The position numbers and the translations under genes are program-made. From Gammaproteobacteria bacterium (lineage in GTDB: Bacteria; Pseudomonadota; Gammaproteobacteria; Arenicellales; Poriferihabitantaceae), in contig JAHEGU010000001.1 of assembly GCA_024644945.1 (NCBI GenBank), forward strand, positions 153,937-217,936: 64,000 bases of DNA. The letters run 5' to 3'. Shown in pieces: positions 8,076 through 16,526 of the stretch. The notes below the pieces were generated by a model. The model had not been told where the DNA came from. It ran no database searches and was given only the letters and a program-made list of their open reading frames with translations. Positions within the stretch are counted from its first letter, which is position 1; each line of letters begins with the position of its first letter.

Positions 8076-8708
8076 TCATTTCTTAGTTGAATTCAAGAGC
8101 TGTCGCAGTTTAATCAGTGACAAGAGAGGAACGTCCATTGCAAAATTATTGACAAGCCACAGAGGTATTCTGCCACCGGGTTCCATGTGCATCTGATAGC
8201 GGACGCTGCTGGCGTTATCTGATACTGGTCGAATTAACCATTCTGCTTCTAATTTTGGGATGCGAATATACTGATCCGTGACTGGCAACTGATTTTTGAC
8301 GCTGGTCAGCGTAATGCTTATGTGACTTTTGGCTTCATCAATCCGCAGACTCACTTTACAGACCGCATCCCGAGCGTGGATCGGCCATGGCGGAGTGTTA
8401 ATGATATGCACGTAAGCATTGGTCATGTCGATCATGTCCAACACGGTTACTTGCTTTGTGCGATAGTGCCATTCGGAGATTTTTTCCAGATCTTGAAGCA
8501 GCCGCACAACACGATCGGGTTTGGCATTAACAACAATCTCTCCTTGATACTGTCTAAACCGCGATTCTTCAGGGTAGCGATAGTAGATCTGTACGCCTTG
8601 TTGTTCCTTTATCGGGCGCCAATCATTGGCTTGAGCGAAACCACAGGCGAGAAAAATCTCTATAAAAATGTAGGCGGCGATATGATGTATAGTGGTTCTA
8701 AAGGACAT
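8076..8708 (-). CDS. START domain lipid-binding-type exported protein
   Basis: A 210-residue protein: signal peptide (residues 1-27, hydrophobic core IAAYIFIEIFLACGFAQA) followed by a START/polyketide-cyclase-like domain. Typical features are NDWRPIKEQQGVQIYYR at its beginning, the VVRLLQDLEKISEWHY segment, and a closing helix WLVNNFAMDVPLLSLIKLRQL. Bacterial START proteins bind lipids or other hydrophobic ligands; the ligand is unknown. The open frame extends 74 codons further upstream, but that part matches a protease end, not this protein. So the ATG at 8708, at the head of the signal peptide, is the start. Confidence 0.82.
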   Translation of the reverse strand: MSFRTTIHHIAAYIFIEIFLACGFAQANDWRPIKEQQGVQIYYRYPEESRFRQYQGEIVVNAKPDRVVRLLQDLEKISEWHYRTKQVTVLDMIDMTNAYVHIINTPPWPIHARDAVCKVSLRIDEAKSHISITLTSVKNQLPVTDQYIRIPKLEAEWLIRPVSDNASSVRYQMHMEPGGRIPLWLVNNFAMDVPLLSLIKLRQLLNSTKK

Positions 8709-8930
8709 AATGCTATAACTTCTGGTTCGTGCTCTTAGAGTAATTCCCGCTTCATCCAAAAGCTGTCGAACAAACTTAGCCGGTACCCCAAGATTGGAGC
8801 CGCTGTAGTCGGGGACAATCGCGGCATTGACGGCAATTACTTTTCCATCGGCATCAAGAACAGAGTCACCGATTCTCCTGTGGGTAGTATCGGCATCATC
8901 CTGGTATTCTTGTGTTGTTCCTATGCCCAT
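8709..8930 (-). pseudogene. C-terminal remnant of a trypsin-like serine protease
   Basis: In the frame leading into the START gene, the 74 upstream codons read GDSVLDADGKVIAVNAAIVP, then YSGSNLGVPAKFVRQLLDEAG. This is the end of a trypsin-like/DegP-like protease domain: after the catalytic GNSGSP motif such proteins run SPVLDADGKVIGVN...GVP..FV..LL. Here the GNSGSP itself is damaged (HRRIGDSVLD). No remainder of the protease is found upstream, where the DUF1272 gene lies on the other strand. So this is a fragment left after a deletion or rearrangement, happening to remain open and in frame with the next gene. Confidence 0.7.
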
Positions 8931-9034
8931 CGATCCATCTCAGGTGTGGTAATCGGTTTGACTATAGATTAGCTTATAGGTTCGGACCGTCAAACAGCCG
9001 ATCTAAACTTATATGCGAGTATGAGGAACCGCCA

Positions 9035-9343
9035 ATGCTTCAACTGAGGCCGACATGCGAACATTGTAATAGGGATCTACCGCCTGATTCCTCTGATGCG
9101 ATGATATGCAGCTATGAGTGCACATTCTGCAAAGATTGCGTCAGTATAGTTCTAGAGAATGTATGTCCAAATTGTGGAGGTGGGTTTTGTCAGCGTCCAG
9201 TGCGACCGAGCAGAAATATAAAGAACGGGAACTACCTTGGTAACCAACCTGCTTCAACCAGGGTTGTGTATCGACCTGTTGAAATTGAAACCCATAGGAA
9301 GTTTGCGAAAAATATCAAACTGATTCCGCATGACGAACGTTGA
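9035..9343 (+). CDS. DUF1272 zinc-ribbon-like protein
   Basis: A 102-residue protein whose first 55 residues are the DUF1272 domain: LRPTCEHCNRDLPPDS, then ICSYECTFCKDC and NVCPNCGGGFCQRPVRP. Eight cysteines in CxxC pairs must bind zinc. Function unknown. The frame is open back to 8912, but the ATG at 9035 follows GAGG at a good distance and begins exactly at the domain. The C-terminal 45 residues are a basic, poorly conserved tail ending IKLIPHDER. It is divergent from the START gene. Single-gene unit; the next gene is 164 bases away. Confidence 0.85.
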   Translation: MLQLRPTCEHCNRDLPPDSSDAMICSYECTFCKDCVSIVLENVCPNCGGGFCQRPVRPSRNIKNGNYLGNQPASTRVVYRPVEIETHRKFAKNIKLIPHDER

Positions 9344-9507
9344 TCACGTAAAGTTTGGATCATGCGCAAATTCGGATGTGTAGACCACACCGGGGTTAGA
9401 ATTAGTGAAAAGTCCAGATAAATCGCTTGTTATCAGCATCTTGGGATTGAACTGCATGGTGATATTGGGTTCGTACAGGGTCATTCAACAATAGTGCGAC
9501 AATCGAA

Positions 9508-9951
9508 ATGGATTTATTAGACGAAGCAAAGAGAATATTTGATATTGCTAAACCGGGGCACTTTACTAATTACACCCATTGTGCCGAATGCCTGGAACAC
9601 GACGAAACACTCCGAAATAATGATATCGAGACTATTGGATTAGAAGAACTTGGTAATCCTGGATGGGATCCGATTTGTTTTATAAACGCACAGGGATTTA
9701 AATACTATTTGCCTGCCTTGGTACGACTGTGTATCGAGAGCACGGAAAAAGATTACTATATCGATCAGTTCCTTTTCCATATCAGCTATGGAGCAATGGA
9801 AAAGAATTTTCTTGCTGAGTTCGACGATGCTGAACGAGATTTCGTCGCCAAGCTGCTCAACCATCTATTAGACAATAAATCAGAGATAATCGATAAAAAT
9901 CTTGATACTGATTCACTTTTGAGTGCTTTAGAGGTTTGGAACAATGAATGA
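9508..9951 (+). CDS. Uncharacterised soluble protein with a CAEC motif
   Basis: A 147-residue acidic, soluble protein. Near residues 18-36 it carries HFTNYTHCAECLEHDETL, a CxxC with flanking histidines that could bind a metal, followed by LEELGNPGWDPICFIN and FKYYLPALVRLCIES. The rest is helical. I recognise the general look of a small bacterial family (PGWDP and YYLPAL are the memorable parts) but not its function. ATG start; no strong ribosome-binding site. Base composition is more AT-rich than the neighbouring genes, which may mark recent acquisition. No partner gene is evident: the next gene, a membrane protein, starts 86 bases on. Confidence 0.65.
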   Translation: MDLLDEAKRIFDIAKPGHFTNYTHCAECLEHDETLRNNDIETIGLEELGNPGWDPICFINAQGFKYYLPALVRLCIESTEKDYYIDQFLFHISYGAMEKNFLAEFDDAERDFVAKLLNHLLDNKSEIIDKNLDTDSLLSALEVWNNE

Positions 9952-10037
9952 ACAATGAGTTTATTGGAACTGGAATTGAACCCCACATTCTTTCGCCAAA
10001 TTAATTAGTAAAAACTGCGTGGGAGTAGAGATTTACC

Positions 10038-10547
10038 GTGAAAAAGAGATACCTGTACATGTTGATATTTGCTGTGCCGGCATTGTTTGCTTCAGGTATT
10101 GTCTCTATAGCGCTGTTTGGCATTTTTTCAGGCGCGCTTTGGCTATTTGTACTTGGCGATAATCCTTGGCCAGAAGCAGTCGGAACCGGGCTGGTGTCGA
10201 TATTAGCGCTTGTTTTTCTGGCTTCATGGGGTGGGCTCCTGGCGCTTGCATATCGGGCAGGACAAAGACAAGAATCATACCCGTCTTTGAATCGGGTGCA
10301 TCTCGCGTTATCGGCAGCCGCTACGCTGCTACTTCTGCTTCTTGTGGTCATACACCAGTTCAGCGTCGGGAATCTTGGAATACCCACGGATAGCGTATTG
10401 TGTTCGAACGCATGTCGGGAAAAGGGATTTACGAGCAGTGGAGTGCCGCCTAAAGACACAGGAAAATTAACTTGTAGGTGCTTCGATGCGCAAGGTAACG
10501 AAGCATTAAAGTTTTCTGTCGAACGCCTGCGCGCGAAGACAAACTAA
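10038..10547 (+). CDS. Hypothetical inner membrane protein
   Basis: A 169-residue protein with a GTG start preceded by GGAGTAGAG. Four hydrophobic segments fill residues 6-28, 33-47, 53-74 and 93-112. A C-terminal tail outside the membrane carries cysteines in VLCSNACREKGFTSSG and KLTCRCFDAQGN, four in all, which would suit disulphides if periplasmic. I do not recognise a family. It lies between the unknown protein at 9508 and the GFA enzyme, same direction, with gaps of 86 and 66 bases; co-transcription is possible but not shown. Confidence 0.6.
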   Translation: MKKRYLYMLIFAVPALFASGIVSIALFGIFSGALWLFVLGDNPWPEAVGTGLVSILALVFLASWGGLLALAYRAGQRQESYPSLNRVHLALSAAATLLLLLLVVIHQFSVGNLGIPTDSVLCSNACREKGFTSSGVPPKDTGKLTCRCFDAQGNEALKFSVERLRAKTN

Positions 10548-10613
10548 AATGTTTGTCGCTGCTTTGCGTTACGCTGACTTTGTCAATCAATACTTAATCT
10601 GGGATAGATCAAG

Positions 10614-11027
10614 ATGAAGACGGGAGGTTGCCTCTGCGGCGCCGTGCGCTATGAAGTCACCGGGCCGCTCCGAAATGTGGTCAATTGTCATTGCAGTATG
10701 TGTCAGCGTATGCATGGAAACTTTGGACCACATTCTAAAGCGCTAAAGACGGATTTGAACATTGTTAACGACCAAGGGCTCTCTTGGTATGAGACTTCGA
10801 GCATCGCACGGCGAGGATTCTGCCGCGAGTGTGGCTCCAGTTTGTTCTGGGAGCCTTTCGATCAGGATGCTACGGGCATTGTTGCGGGGTCAATCGATTC
10901 ACCGACAGGTCTGCAGACCATAGGCCATATCTTTGTCGAGGAGAAAAGTGATTTTTACGCGATCAATGATGATTTGCCTCAGTTTGAGAAATCCTCAGAA
11001 GGTAGTCTTCCCGACGACTATAAGTAG
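10614..11027 (+). CDS. GFA (CENP-V) family zinc enzyme
   Basis: A 137-residue protein of the glutathione-dependent formaldehyde-activating enzyme family. The zinc-binding cysteines are all in place: GGCLCGAVRYEV (residues 4-15), NCHCSMCQRMHG (28-39) and GFCRECGSSLFWEP (67-82). The name comes from the Paracoccus Gfa protein, which was proposed to speed addition of formaldehyde to glutathione; most family members are untested and the name should not be read as a function here. Normal length. A clear ATG follows GGGATAGATCAAG. The next gene starts 18 bases downstream in the same direction. Confidence 0.88.
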   Translation: MKTGGCLCGAVRYEVTGPLRNVVNCHCSMCQRMHGNFGPHSKALKTDLNIVNDQGLSWYETSSIARRGFCRECGSSLFWEPFDQDATGIVAGSIDSPTGLQTIGHIFVEEKSDFYAINDDLPQFEKSSEGSLPDDYK

Positions 11028-11045
11028 CCGACAGAGGGCGTTGAC

Positions 11046-11450
11046 TTGAAAACTGTATTGCGTGGTGTGGTCTACTTTGTGCTCGTGTTTGGAGCAGGAT
11101 TTATTTTGGGCCCAATCCGTGTGCTGTGGCTGGTACCTTGGGTAGGAGAGCGATTGGCCGAAATGATTGAAGCGCCGATCATGCTGGCTGTTATTTTACT
11201 TTCAGCACGTCTGATTGTGCGACGCTTTCCTGCTGCGCTGCGCACGCAATACCTTTACTCTGGTGCGATTGCGCTAGGCTTGTTGTTAGTCGCTGAAATG
11301 ATCCTGGTGCTGTTTCTGAGAGGATTGACCATCAGCGAGTATATAAATGGCAGAGACCCGGTGACTGGTGCGCTGTATCTGGTCATGCTGCTGGTGTTCG
11401 CAGGCATGCCGTGGATCGTTGGGGGTCGTCGATCTTATAAGTGGAGATAA
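11046..11450 (+). CDS. Hypothetical four-helix membrane protein
   Basis: A 134-residue integral membrane protein with four hydrophobic segments (about 5-25, 41-57, 68-91 and 108-125). It includes GFILGPIRVLWLVPWVGERLAE, a pattern I have seen in small uncharacterised membrane proteins. The start is a TTG at 11046; no ATG lies near the N-terminus. The gene follows the GFA gene by 18 bases. Its last 16 bases overlap the end of the leftward lipoprotein gene, so the two are convergent. Function unknown. Confidence 0.65.
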   Translation: MKTVLRGVVYFVLVFGAGFILGPIRVLWLVPWVGERLAEMIEAPIMLAVILLSARLIVRRFPAALRTQYLYSGAIALGLLLVAEMILVLFLRGLTISEYINGRDPVTGALYLVMLLVFAGMPWIVGGRRSYKWR

Positions 11451-12481
11451 TTTTCTAGTATAAGGTCACGCTCGGCCTTGCTTTTTTTTGAAAGCGCTTT
11501 AGCAGATTCAAAAAAGGCTTGAAGGTCGCCCCCTTCCTGATAGATCATGTTGCTAAACGCCGGGACCAGCCTGAAGTAGGTGGATACTGTTAGCAGATAA
11601 GCATTGTTCAGTGGCTGGGAGAACCACCAGTCATAGTAACGCGTGCCCTCTCCCTGTGATTGAATTTCAGCATAGCGTCGTTTCATCTCTTCAAACAGGC
11701 GGGCTTTATCCTGAGCCGGCTGTTCACCAAGGTACGCCGTGTTTAGCTGTTCGCGAAAGTCGAGAATGAGCTCAGTAATGCGGCCGTGCCGAAGACGCCG
11801 ATTGGTAATCTGTTGGATCCGGTCATCATCCCCCTGACTGCGAAGCCAGCTTTCCAGCATTGCATGCTCTACCGCAGTGGCAAAGGCTTCGTTAAATTCA
11901 GAATCGTCTTTGATGTAAAGCACCTGGTGCGACAGCTCGTGAAAAATCAGTGCTGCCAGTTCAGTATCGGCATAGTGGATGAATGTATTCAGTAATGGAT
12001 CGTCAAACCAGCCCAGGGTGGAATAGGCGGAAACCCCATATACTAAGACATCATTACCCTCACCGCGTAATTTGTCCTGTTCGCGCAGCGCTATGTCTTG
12101 TTCAAAGAATCCTTTGTAGGCAACACAGCCCGCGATTGGAAAACACCAGGTCCGAGGTTCGATGGAGAATTCCGGCGCCGCGACCACATTCCACACCGCG
12201 TGGGTACGACCGAGATCAGCATACTGGGTGAAACCGCGGTGATCCCTTAGCCCCATGTGTTCAACCGCGAAGCGTCTGATATTCTGGGATTTAGTAAGCT
12301 GTTGTTTTAGTTTCGATGGCGTTGACGGGTCCGCCAGCAGATCCTCGACCGGTTGACGTTTATTCAGCAGCTGAGTTTGTCCCTTCGCAGCCTGATAGTA
12401 ATAACCGAGCTGTGAACATCCAGACAGGGTAATACAGATCGACAATGACAGCAGCAATTTTGCGATTCGTGGCATGACCAA
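11435..12481 (-). CDS. Lipoprotein zinc aminopeptidase-type protein (PF10023)
   Basis: A 348-residue lipoprotein: signal peptide ending in the lipobox LSGCSQ (Cys22), then a domain matching the putative aminopeptidase family PF10023. The zinc-metallopeptidase motif HELSHQ is in LAALIFHELSHQVLYI (near residue 180), and the third-ligand glutamate in NEAFATAVEHAML is where it should be. VVAAPEFSIEPRTWCFPIAG and GVSAYSTLGWFDDPLL are family markers. It should be a membrane-anchored peptidase acting in the periplasm; substrate unknown. Single gene, leftward; the divergent cca starts 90 bases beyond its start codon. Confidence 0.85.
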   Translation of the reverse strand: MVMPRIAKLLLSLSICITLSGCSQLGYYYQAAKGQTQLLNKRQPVEDLLADPSTPSKLKQQLTKSQNIRRFAVEHMGLRDHRGFTQYADLGRTHAVWNVVAAPEFSIEPRTWCFPIAGCVAYKGFFEQDIALREQDKLRGEGNDVLVYGVSAYSTLGWFDDPLLNTFIHYADTELAALIFHELSHQVLYIKDDSEFNEAFATAVEHAMLESWLRSQGDDDRIQQITNRRLRHGRITELILDFREQLNTAYLGEQPAQDKARLFEEMKRRYAEIQSQGEGTRYYDWWFSQPLNNAYLLTVSTYFRLVPAFSNMIYQEGGDLQAFFESAKALSKKSKAERDLILENYLHL

Positions 12482-12571
12482 TTATTGGGATCTTCTACGG
12501 CGCAATATTAACCTCTGCATGGTGAAACAAGCCAAAGCAAAAACTAGTGTAAAACCAGTCATAATCGTGGC

Positions 12572-13849
12572 ATGAATTCCGTAACCGAAAATCTGTCGAT
12601 TTACCTGGTGGGCGGCGCGGTGCGCGACCAGCTCATGGGGCTTGAGGTCAAGGACCGCGACTGGGTGGTGACTGGTGTAACACCGGCGCAGATGATCGAG
12701 CGAGGATTCCGACCGGTTGGCAAGGATTTCCCGGTATTTCTGCATCCCGAAACCCATGAAGAATATGCCTTGGCGCGTACTGAACGCAAAACCGCGCCAG
12801 GCTATCATGGATTTGCGTTTATCAGTGACCCTAGCGTGACCCTGGAGCAGGATCTGATGCGGCGAGATTTGACGATCAATGCCATGGCCCGGGATCAAGA
12901 GGGAAACCTGATCGATCCATGGGGTGGTCAGACGGATATAGAAAATCGTGTGCTGCGTCATGTCTCATCTGCCTTTGCTGAAGATCCAGTCCGCGTTCTG
13001 CGTTTGGCCAGATTTGCCGCGCGCTTCGCGCAACAGGATTTCAAGGTGGCGGAAGATACCCTGATAGTGATGCAAGAGATGGCCATTTCCGGCGAAGTGG
13101 ATGCGCTGGTAGCGGAGCGCGTGTGGCGGGAGCTGGACGCTGCACTTGGCTATGCTGGATTCAGACGTTTCGTCGAAGTACTTCGGGATGCCGATGCCCT
13201 TGCCGTGATCTTGCCTGAGGTCGAGGCGCTGTTCGGGGTGCCGCAGACCGCAAAATATCATCCCGAAATTGATAGTGGCCTCCACACATTGATGGTTCTG
13301 GATGCGGCCGCCAGAGCCAATGCCAACCGAAAAGAGATGTTTGCGGCATTGGTGCATGATCTCGGTAAAGCGCTGACGCCACGCAATCAATTACCGTCCC
13401 ACCGTGGGCATGAACAGCGTGGTAAGGCACCCGTAGAAGCGCTTTGTGATCGACTTCGCGTACCAGCCGCTTACCGCCAACTTGCACTCAAAGTATGCGA
13501 ACATCATTTGTTGATGCATCGTATGAATGAGTTAAGACCGGCGACCGTGTTGAAACTGCTGGAAGCGCTAGATTGTTTTCGAAAACCGGATGAGGTGCGT
13601 GCATTCGTGACTTGTTGCGCGGCAGATATGCGTGGCCGACTCGGCAGTGAGGACGATCCGTACCCTCAGGGTGAAATGCTGCTCGAATATTATGCCGCTG
13701 CGGCGTTGGTGGACAGCGGTAAGATCGCGGGCAGTTTTAATGATGGAGGAAGTGGTGAGCAGATCAAGCATGCGGTGCGACAAGCCCGCATCGATGCAAT
13801 CAAAGACGCGGGTCGAGGACGCGAAAGCCGCTTAGCTGAAAAAACTTGA
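12572..13849 (+). CDS. cca: CCA-adding enzyme (tRNA nucleotidyltransferase)
   Basis: A 425-residue class II CCA-adding enzyme, which builds or repairs the 3' CCA of tRNAs. The nucleotidyltransferase head carries IYLVGGAVRDQLMG and the catalytic carboxylates in VKDRDWVVTG, then RRDLTINAMARD and the tRNA-recognition EDPVRVLRLARFAAR. The C-terminal half is an HD domain: LDAAARA...ALVHDLGKALT, HRGHEQRGKAPVEAL and VCEHHLLMHR, as in the E. coli enzyme, where it has phosphohydrolase activity. Length is normal. It stands alone between divergent and convergent neighbours. Confidence 0.95.
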   Translation: MNSVTENLSIYLVGGAVRDQLMGLEVKDRDWVVTGVTPAQMIERGFRPVGKDFPVFLHPETHEEYALARTERKTAPGYHGFAFISDPSVTLEQDLMRRDLTINAMARDQEGNLIDPWGGQTDIENRVLRHVSSAFAEDPVRVLRLARFAARFAQQDFKVAEDTLIVMQEMAISGEVDALVAERVWRELDAALGYAGFRRFVEVLRDADALAVILPEVEALFGVPQTAKYHPEIDSGLHTLMVLDAAARANANRKEMFAALVHDLGKALTPRNQLPSHRGHEQRGKAPVEALCDRLRVPAAYRQLALKVCEHHLLMHRMNELRPATVLKLLEALDCFRKPDEVRAFVTCCAADMRGRLGSEDDPYPQGEMLLEYYAAAALVDSGKIAGSFNDGGSGEQIKHAVRQARIDAIKDAGRGRESRLAEKT

Positions 13850-13877
13850 ATTTCAATTGAATAAAACAGACTTGAGA

Positions 13878-15857
13878 TCAAGCTGATTTGCTGGTCGCTG
13901 CAGGGGGGTGCAGATTGATAACATTCCGTGGATAGCGGGTATTGAGTTCGCCGCATTCTGATAATCTGCGCAAGAAATGTTCCATAGTGGTGAGTCGCTG
14001 GCGATACTGCTGCAGCTGAGCTTCGAGATCGCTAATTTCGTCCTGTAACTTGGAATCTTTGTTGTAGACCCGCTCAAGACTGGCGTGCCGGCGTTTAATC
14101 TCGTTGGCACGGTCTTTCAGTTCCAGCTCCAGAGGCACCAATACCGTTCGGCACCAGCGATCGACATCGTCCCGGGTCTGTTTATAAAGATTTCGAATTC
14201 TGCTCATAACAGCACCGTGATAACGGTCTCGAAGGATATGCTGTTCGGTCATGATCATGCCGAGCCCGGTGCTGTGCTCGTTGTGGCTTGCCTGAAACTT
14301 TTTCAAAGAGTCGATGTAGATCTCCGGATCGATCTTGCGCACGGTAAGTCCATCGACGCCCAGAGTTTTTTCAACCTCCTTAAAGGTGTGACCGATCTTT
14401 TTCTCCAGCCGAATCATGTACGAAAGGGCCTTCTTGAACCGCTCAATGGCCGACACGTGAAAATCATTCATTTCCCGTTGCAGTCCCGGCGTGGTTAACT
14501 GATTGCTGATTTCATATCGATAAGAGGCAATCATTCGGTCGAGATAAACCAGGTCCAGGCGACGCACGAAGCGCGTATAGCCTTCGCGTAGCTGCAGCTT
14601 TAGAGCGGTAATACGTTTCCGAGCTCTATTATGTTTTCTAACATCGCGCTTTACTTTCTCCAGGCTGACCTGGGCCACGCTGATCTGGTTTTCGTGGATA
14701 CCCTGCAGCTCCTCAATATAGGCCCCGGTATCATTGATTCGTCGCTTCAGCACGTTTCGGATCGCGCCCAACGTGGGCGATAGCTCATCAACGGCGCGAC
14801 TCACGATTCTGCGCTGATTGGTGAAATTGATCGTGTCCGCTAGCGCCTGCTCGTAACGTTGAATGCCGCTGGCCTTGATCAGTTTCTGGTCGTCCCGTGC
14901 ACGGCCAAGCATCGCTTTTTGGGCTGAAACGGGAAATATCTGTTCTTTCGGGATGCCCAGAATTCTCGAAACATCCAGAATTTGTTTTTTGACGTCCTGA
15001 TCTATTTCCACCCGGCTCTTGAGTTCATCCCACAAGAGATCGACCTTATTGAGCACAATAATTATATTTTCCTTGTCTCCTTCACGGACGTAATCCCGCC
15101 ACAATTCGAGTTCAGAGCGGGTTACTCCGGTATCCGCGGAGAGCACGAATACAATGGCATGGGCACTTTCGAGAGCCTGCAAAGTAAGCTCCGGTTCCAC
15201 GCCCAGTGCGTTGAGTCCCGGCGTATCGATGATACGAAGGCCCTGTTTAAGCAGGGAGTGCGGATAATTGATAATGGCATGGCGCCATTTCGGAATAGGT
15301 ATCTGGCCATTGATCACGTCGACCAGCCCTTCGTCTTCAATATCGTCGACGAACCCCAATGATCGGGCGATATCCGAAGAAACCAATTCAGCTTCTGAAA
15401 TTTGCTTAAACGCTTGGGCTGCCTGGGCCTTATCGCTCAATGAGAACAGGGTGCTATGCCAAGCGGTTTCGTCTTTGAGCAGCATTGAAACCGGCATGCT
15501 TTCGCGGCCCTCTGAGGCACGAGTTGGCAGAAGCTTGATCGACGGTAGCGCCCCCTGCTCATACTGCAGGACCGTAGTACACCGCGTGGTGCGCCCTGGA
15601 GAAGAAGGCAGCAACCGGGTGCCCTGGTCGCCGAAGATGGTGGCGTTGATCAGTTCGGATTTGCCGCGAGAAAATTCAGCAAGGAACAGCACATTGCGAT
15701 GCTTGTCATCCAGACTGGTGCGCACATGCTCAAATCGCTCCGCGGTTCTCTGGCTTTGGAACCGATTCTTTTCCATCCAGCCAAAGATGCTTTCGATCAG
15801 CTGACGCAGTTCGCGCAGGCTTTGATCTGCGTTTAATTGTTCTTCAAAGTAGCTCAT
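13878..15857 (-). CDS. Bacterial dynamin-like GTPase
   Basis: A 659-residue protein with an N-terminal dynamin-type GTPase domain and a long helical C-terminal half. The P-loop is AEFSRGKSELINA (residues 60-72), where dynamins usually have GEFKAGKSTLINA. G2 is in GRTTRCTTVL, G3 is RIIDTPGLNALG, G4 is IIVLNKVDLL. The rest is predicted coiled coil (for example residues 360-440 and 585-630). Bacterial dynamins remodel or protect membranes. No second dynamin gene lies beside it, so it would act alone. No clear hydrophobic paddle is visible in the C-terminal half. It converges on cca with 28 bases between. Confidence 0.85.
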   Translation of the reverse strand: MSYFEEQLNADQSLRELRQLIESIFGWMEKNRFQSQRTAERFEHVRTSLDDKHRNVLFLAEFSRGKSELINATIFGDQGTRLLPSSPGRTTRCTTVLQYEQGALPSIKLLPTRASEGRESMPVSMLLKDETAWHSTLFSLSDKAQAAQAFKQISEAELVSSDIARSLGFVDDIEDEGLVDVINGQIPIPKWRHAIINYPHSLLKQGLRIIDTPGLNALGVEPELTLQALESAHAIVFVLSADTGVTRSELELWRDYVREGDKENIIIVLNKVDLLWDELKSRVEIDQDVKKQILDVSRILGIPKEQIFPVSAQKAMLGRARDDQKLIKASGIQRYEQALADTINFTNQRRIVSRAVDELSPTLGAIRNVLKRRINDTGAYIEELQGIHENQISVAQVSLEKVKRDVRKHNRARKRITALKLQLREGYTRFVRRLDLVYLDRMIASYRYEISNQLTTPGLQREMNDFHVSAIERFKKALSYMIRLEKKIGHTFKEVEKTLGVDGLTVRKIDPEIYIDSLKKFQASHNEHSTGLGMIMTEQHILRDRYHGAVMSRIRNLYKQTRDDVDRWCRTVLVPLELELKDRANEIKRRHASLERVYNKDSKLQDEISDLEAQLQQYRQRLTTMEHFLRRLSECGELNTRYPRNVINLHPPAATSKSA

Positions 15858-16085
15858 AGCCCCCGAAATTCCCTCAAATTCACCTCATTTATTGTATTCA
15901 GGACCTCCCCCGATAGGGCTATTTTATACAAGTTTTCGTTAATTTTTAACAATTTGCAGCGAATAATGGTAATTTTGCGTCGAATTTCTCCAGGCATGGA
16001 TAATACCTTAAGGATAATTTCTCAGTCAGGGCATGATTATTGACCGTTCAGCTTGGGTAACAGCTTAATAAATAAGACAAATTTT

Positions 16086-16526
16086 GTGAAAATCGATTAT
16101 GAAACTATCTCGGCCGATGATTTCGGCCGCAAACTAAGCGGATTTGGAATCAATTTGCTGGTCAGGGACGTGTCGACCATTAGCGAATTTCTGCGTCAGG
16201 TACTGCAGTTCGACGTGCTGAGACAGTCAGCGGATTATGCGATCCTGCGCCATGGTCAGATGTTGCTGCAACTGCATGCAGACCACACCTACTCAAACAA
16301 CCCGCTTCCCTCTTTGTTGCCGGAAAACGGACCAAGAGGCGCTGGCATTGAACTACGGTTGTATGATGTTGATCCTGACCAAGCGGAAGCCCGTGCAATG
16401 GCTGCAGGATATGTCGTGCTGCAAACCACCACGGATAAGCCACACGGACTTAGAGAGTGCATCCTTCTGGATCCGGATGGTTATTGCTGGGTACCGTCGG
16501 TGGCGAAACAAGGTGGCGGCGAGTGA
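16086..16526 (+). CDS. VOC (glyoxalase/bleomycin resistance) superfamily protein
   Basis: A protein of about 146 residues with one vicinal-oxygen-chelate fold: INLLVRDVSTISEFLRQVLQF at the beginning of the first module, ILRHGQMLLQLHADHTY, then GIELRLYDVDPDQAEARA and the closing RECILLDPDGYCWVPS. His and Glu in the usual metal positions are partly present. Substrate unknown. The frame is open to a TTG at 16053, but the GTG at 16086 gives the more usual length. The stop codon overlaps the GTG start of the HAD phosphatase (GTGA), so the two are translated together. Confidence 0.72.
   Translation: MKIDYETISADDFGRKLSGFGINLLVRDVSTISEFLRQVLQFDVLRQSADYAILRHGQMLLQLHADHTYSNNPLPSLLPENGPRGAGIELRLYDVDPDQAEARAMAAGYVVLQTTTDKPHGLRECILLDPDGYCWVPSVAKQGGGE

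Noticed and set aside
12482-12961. 159-codon frame opposite cca
   Set aside because: It lies antisense to the catalytic head of cca and has no family features.
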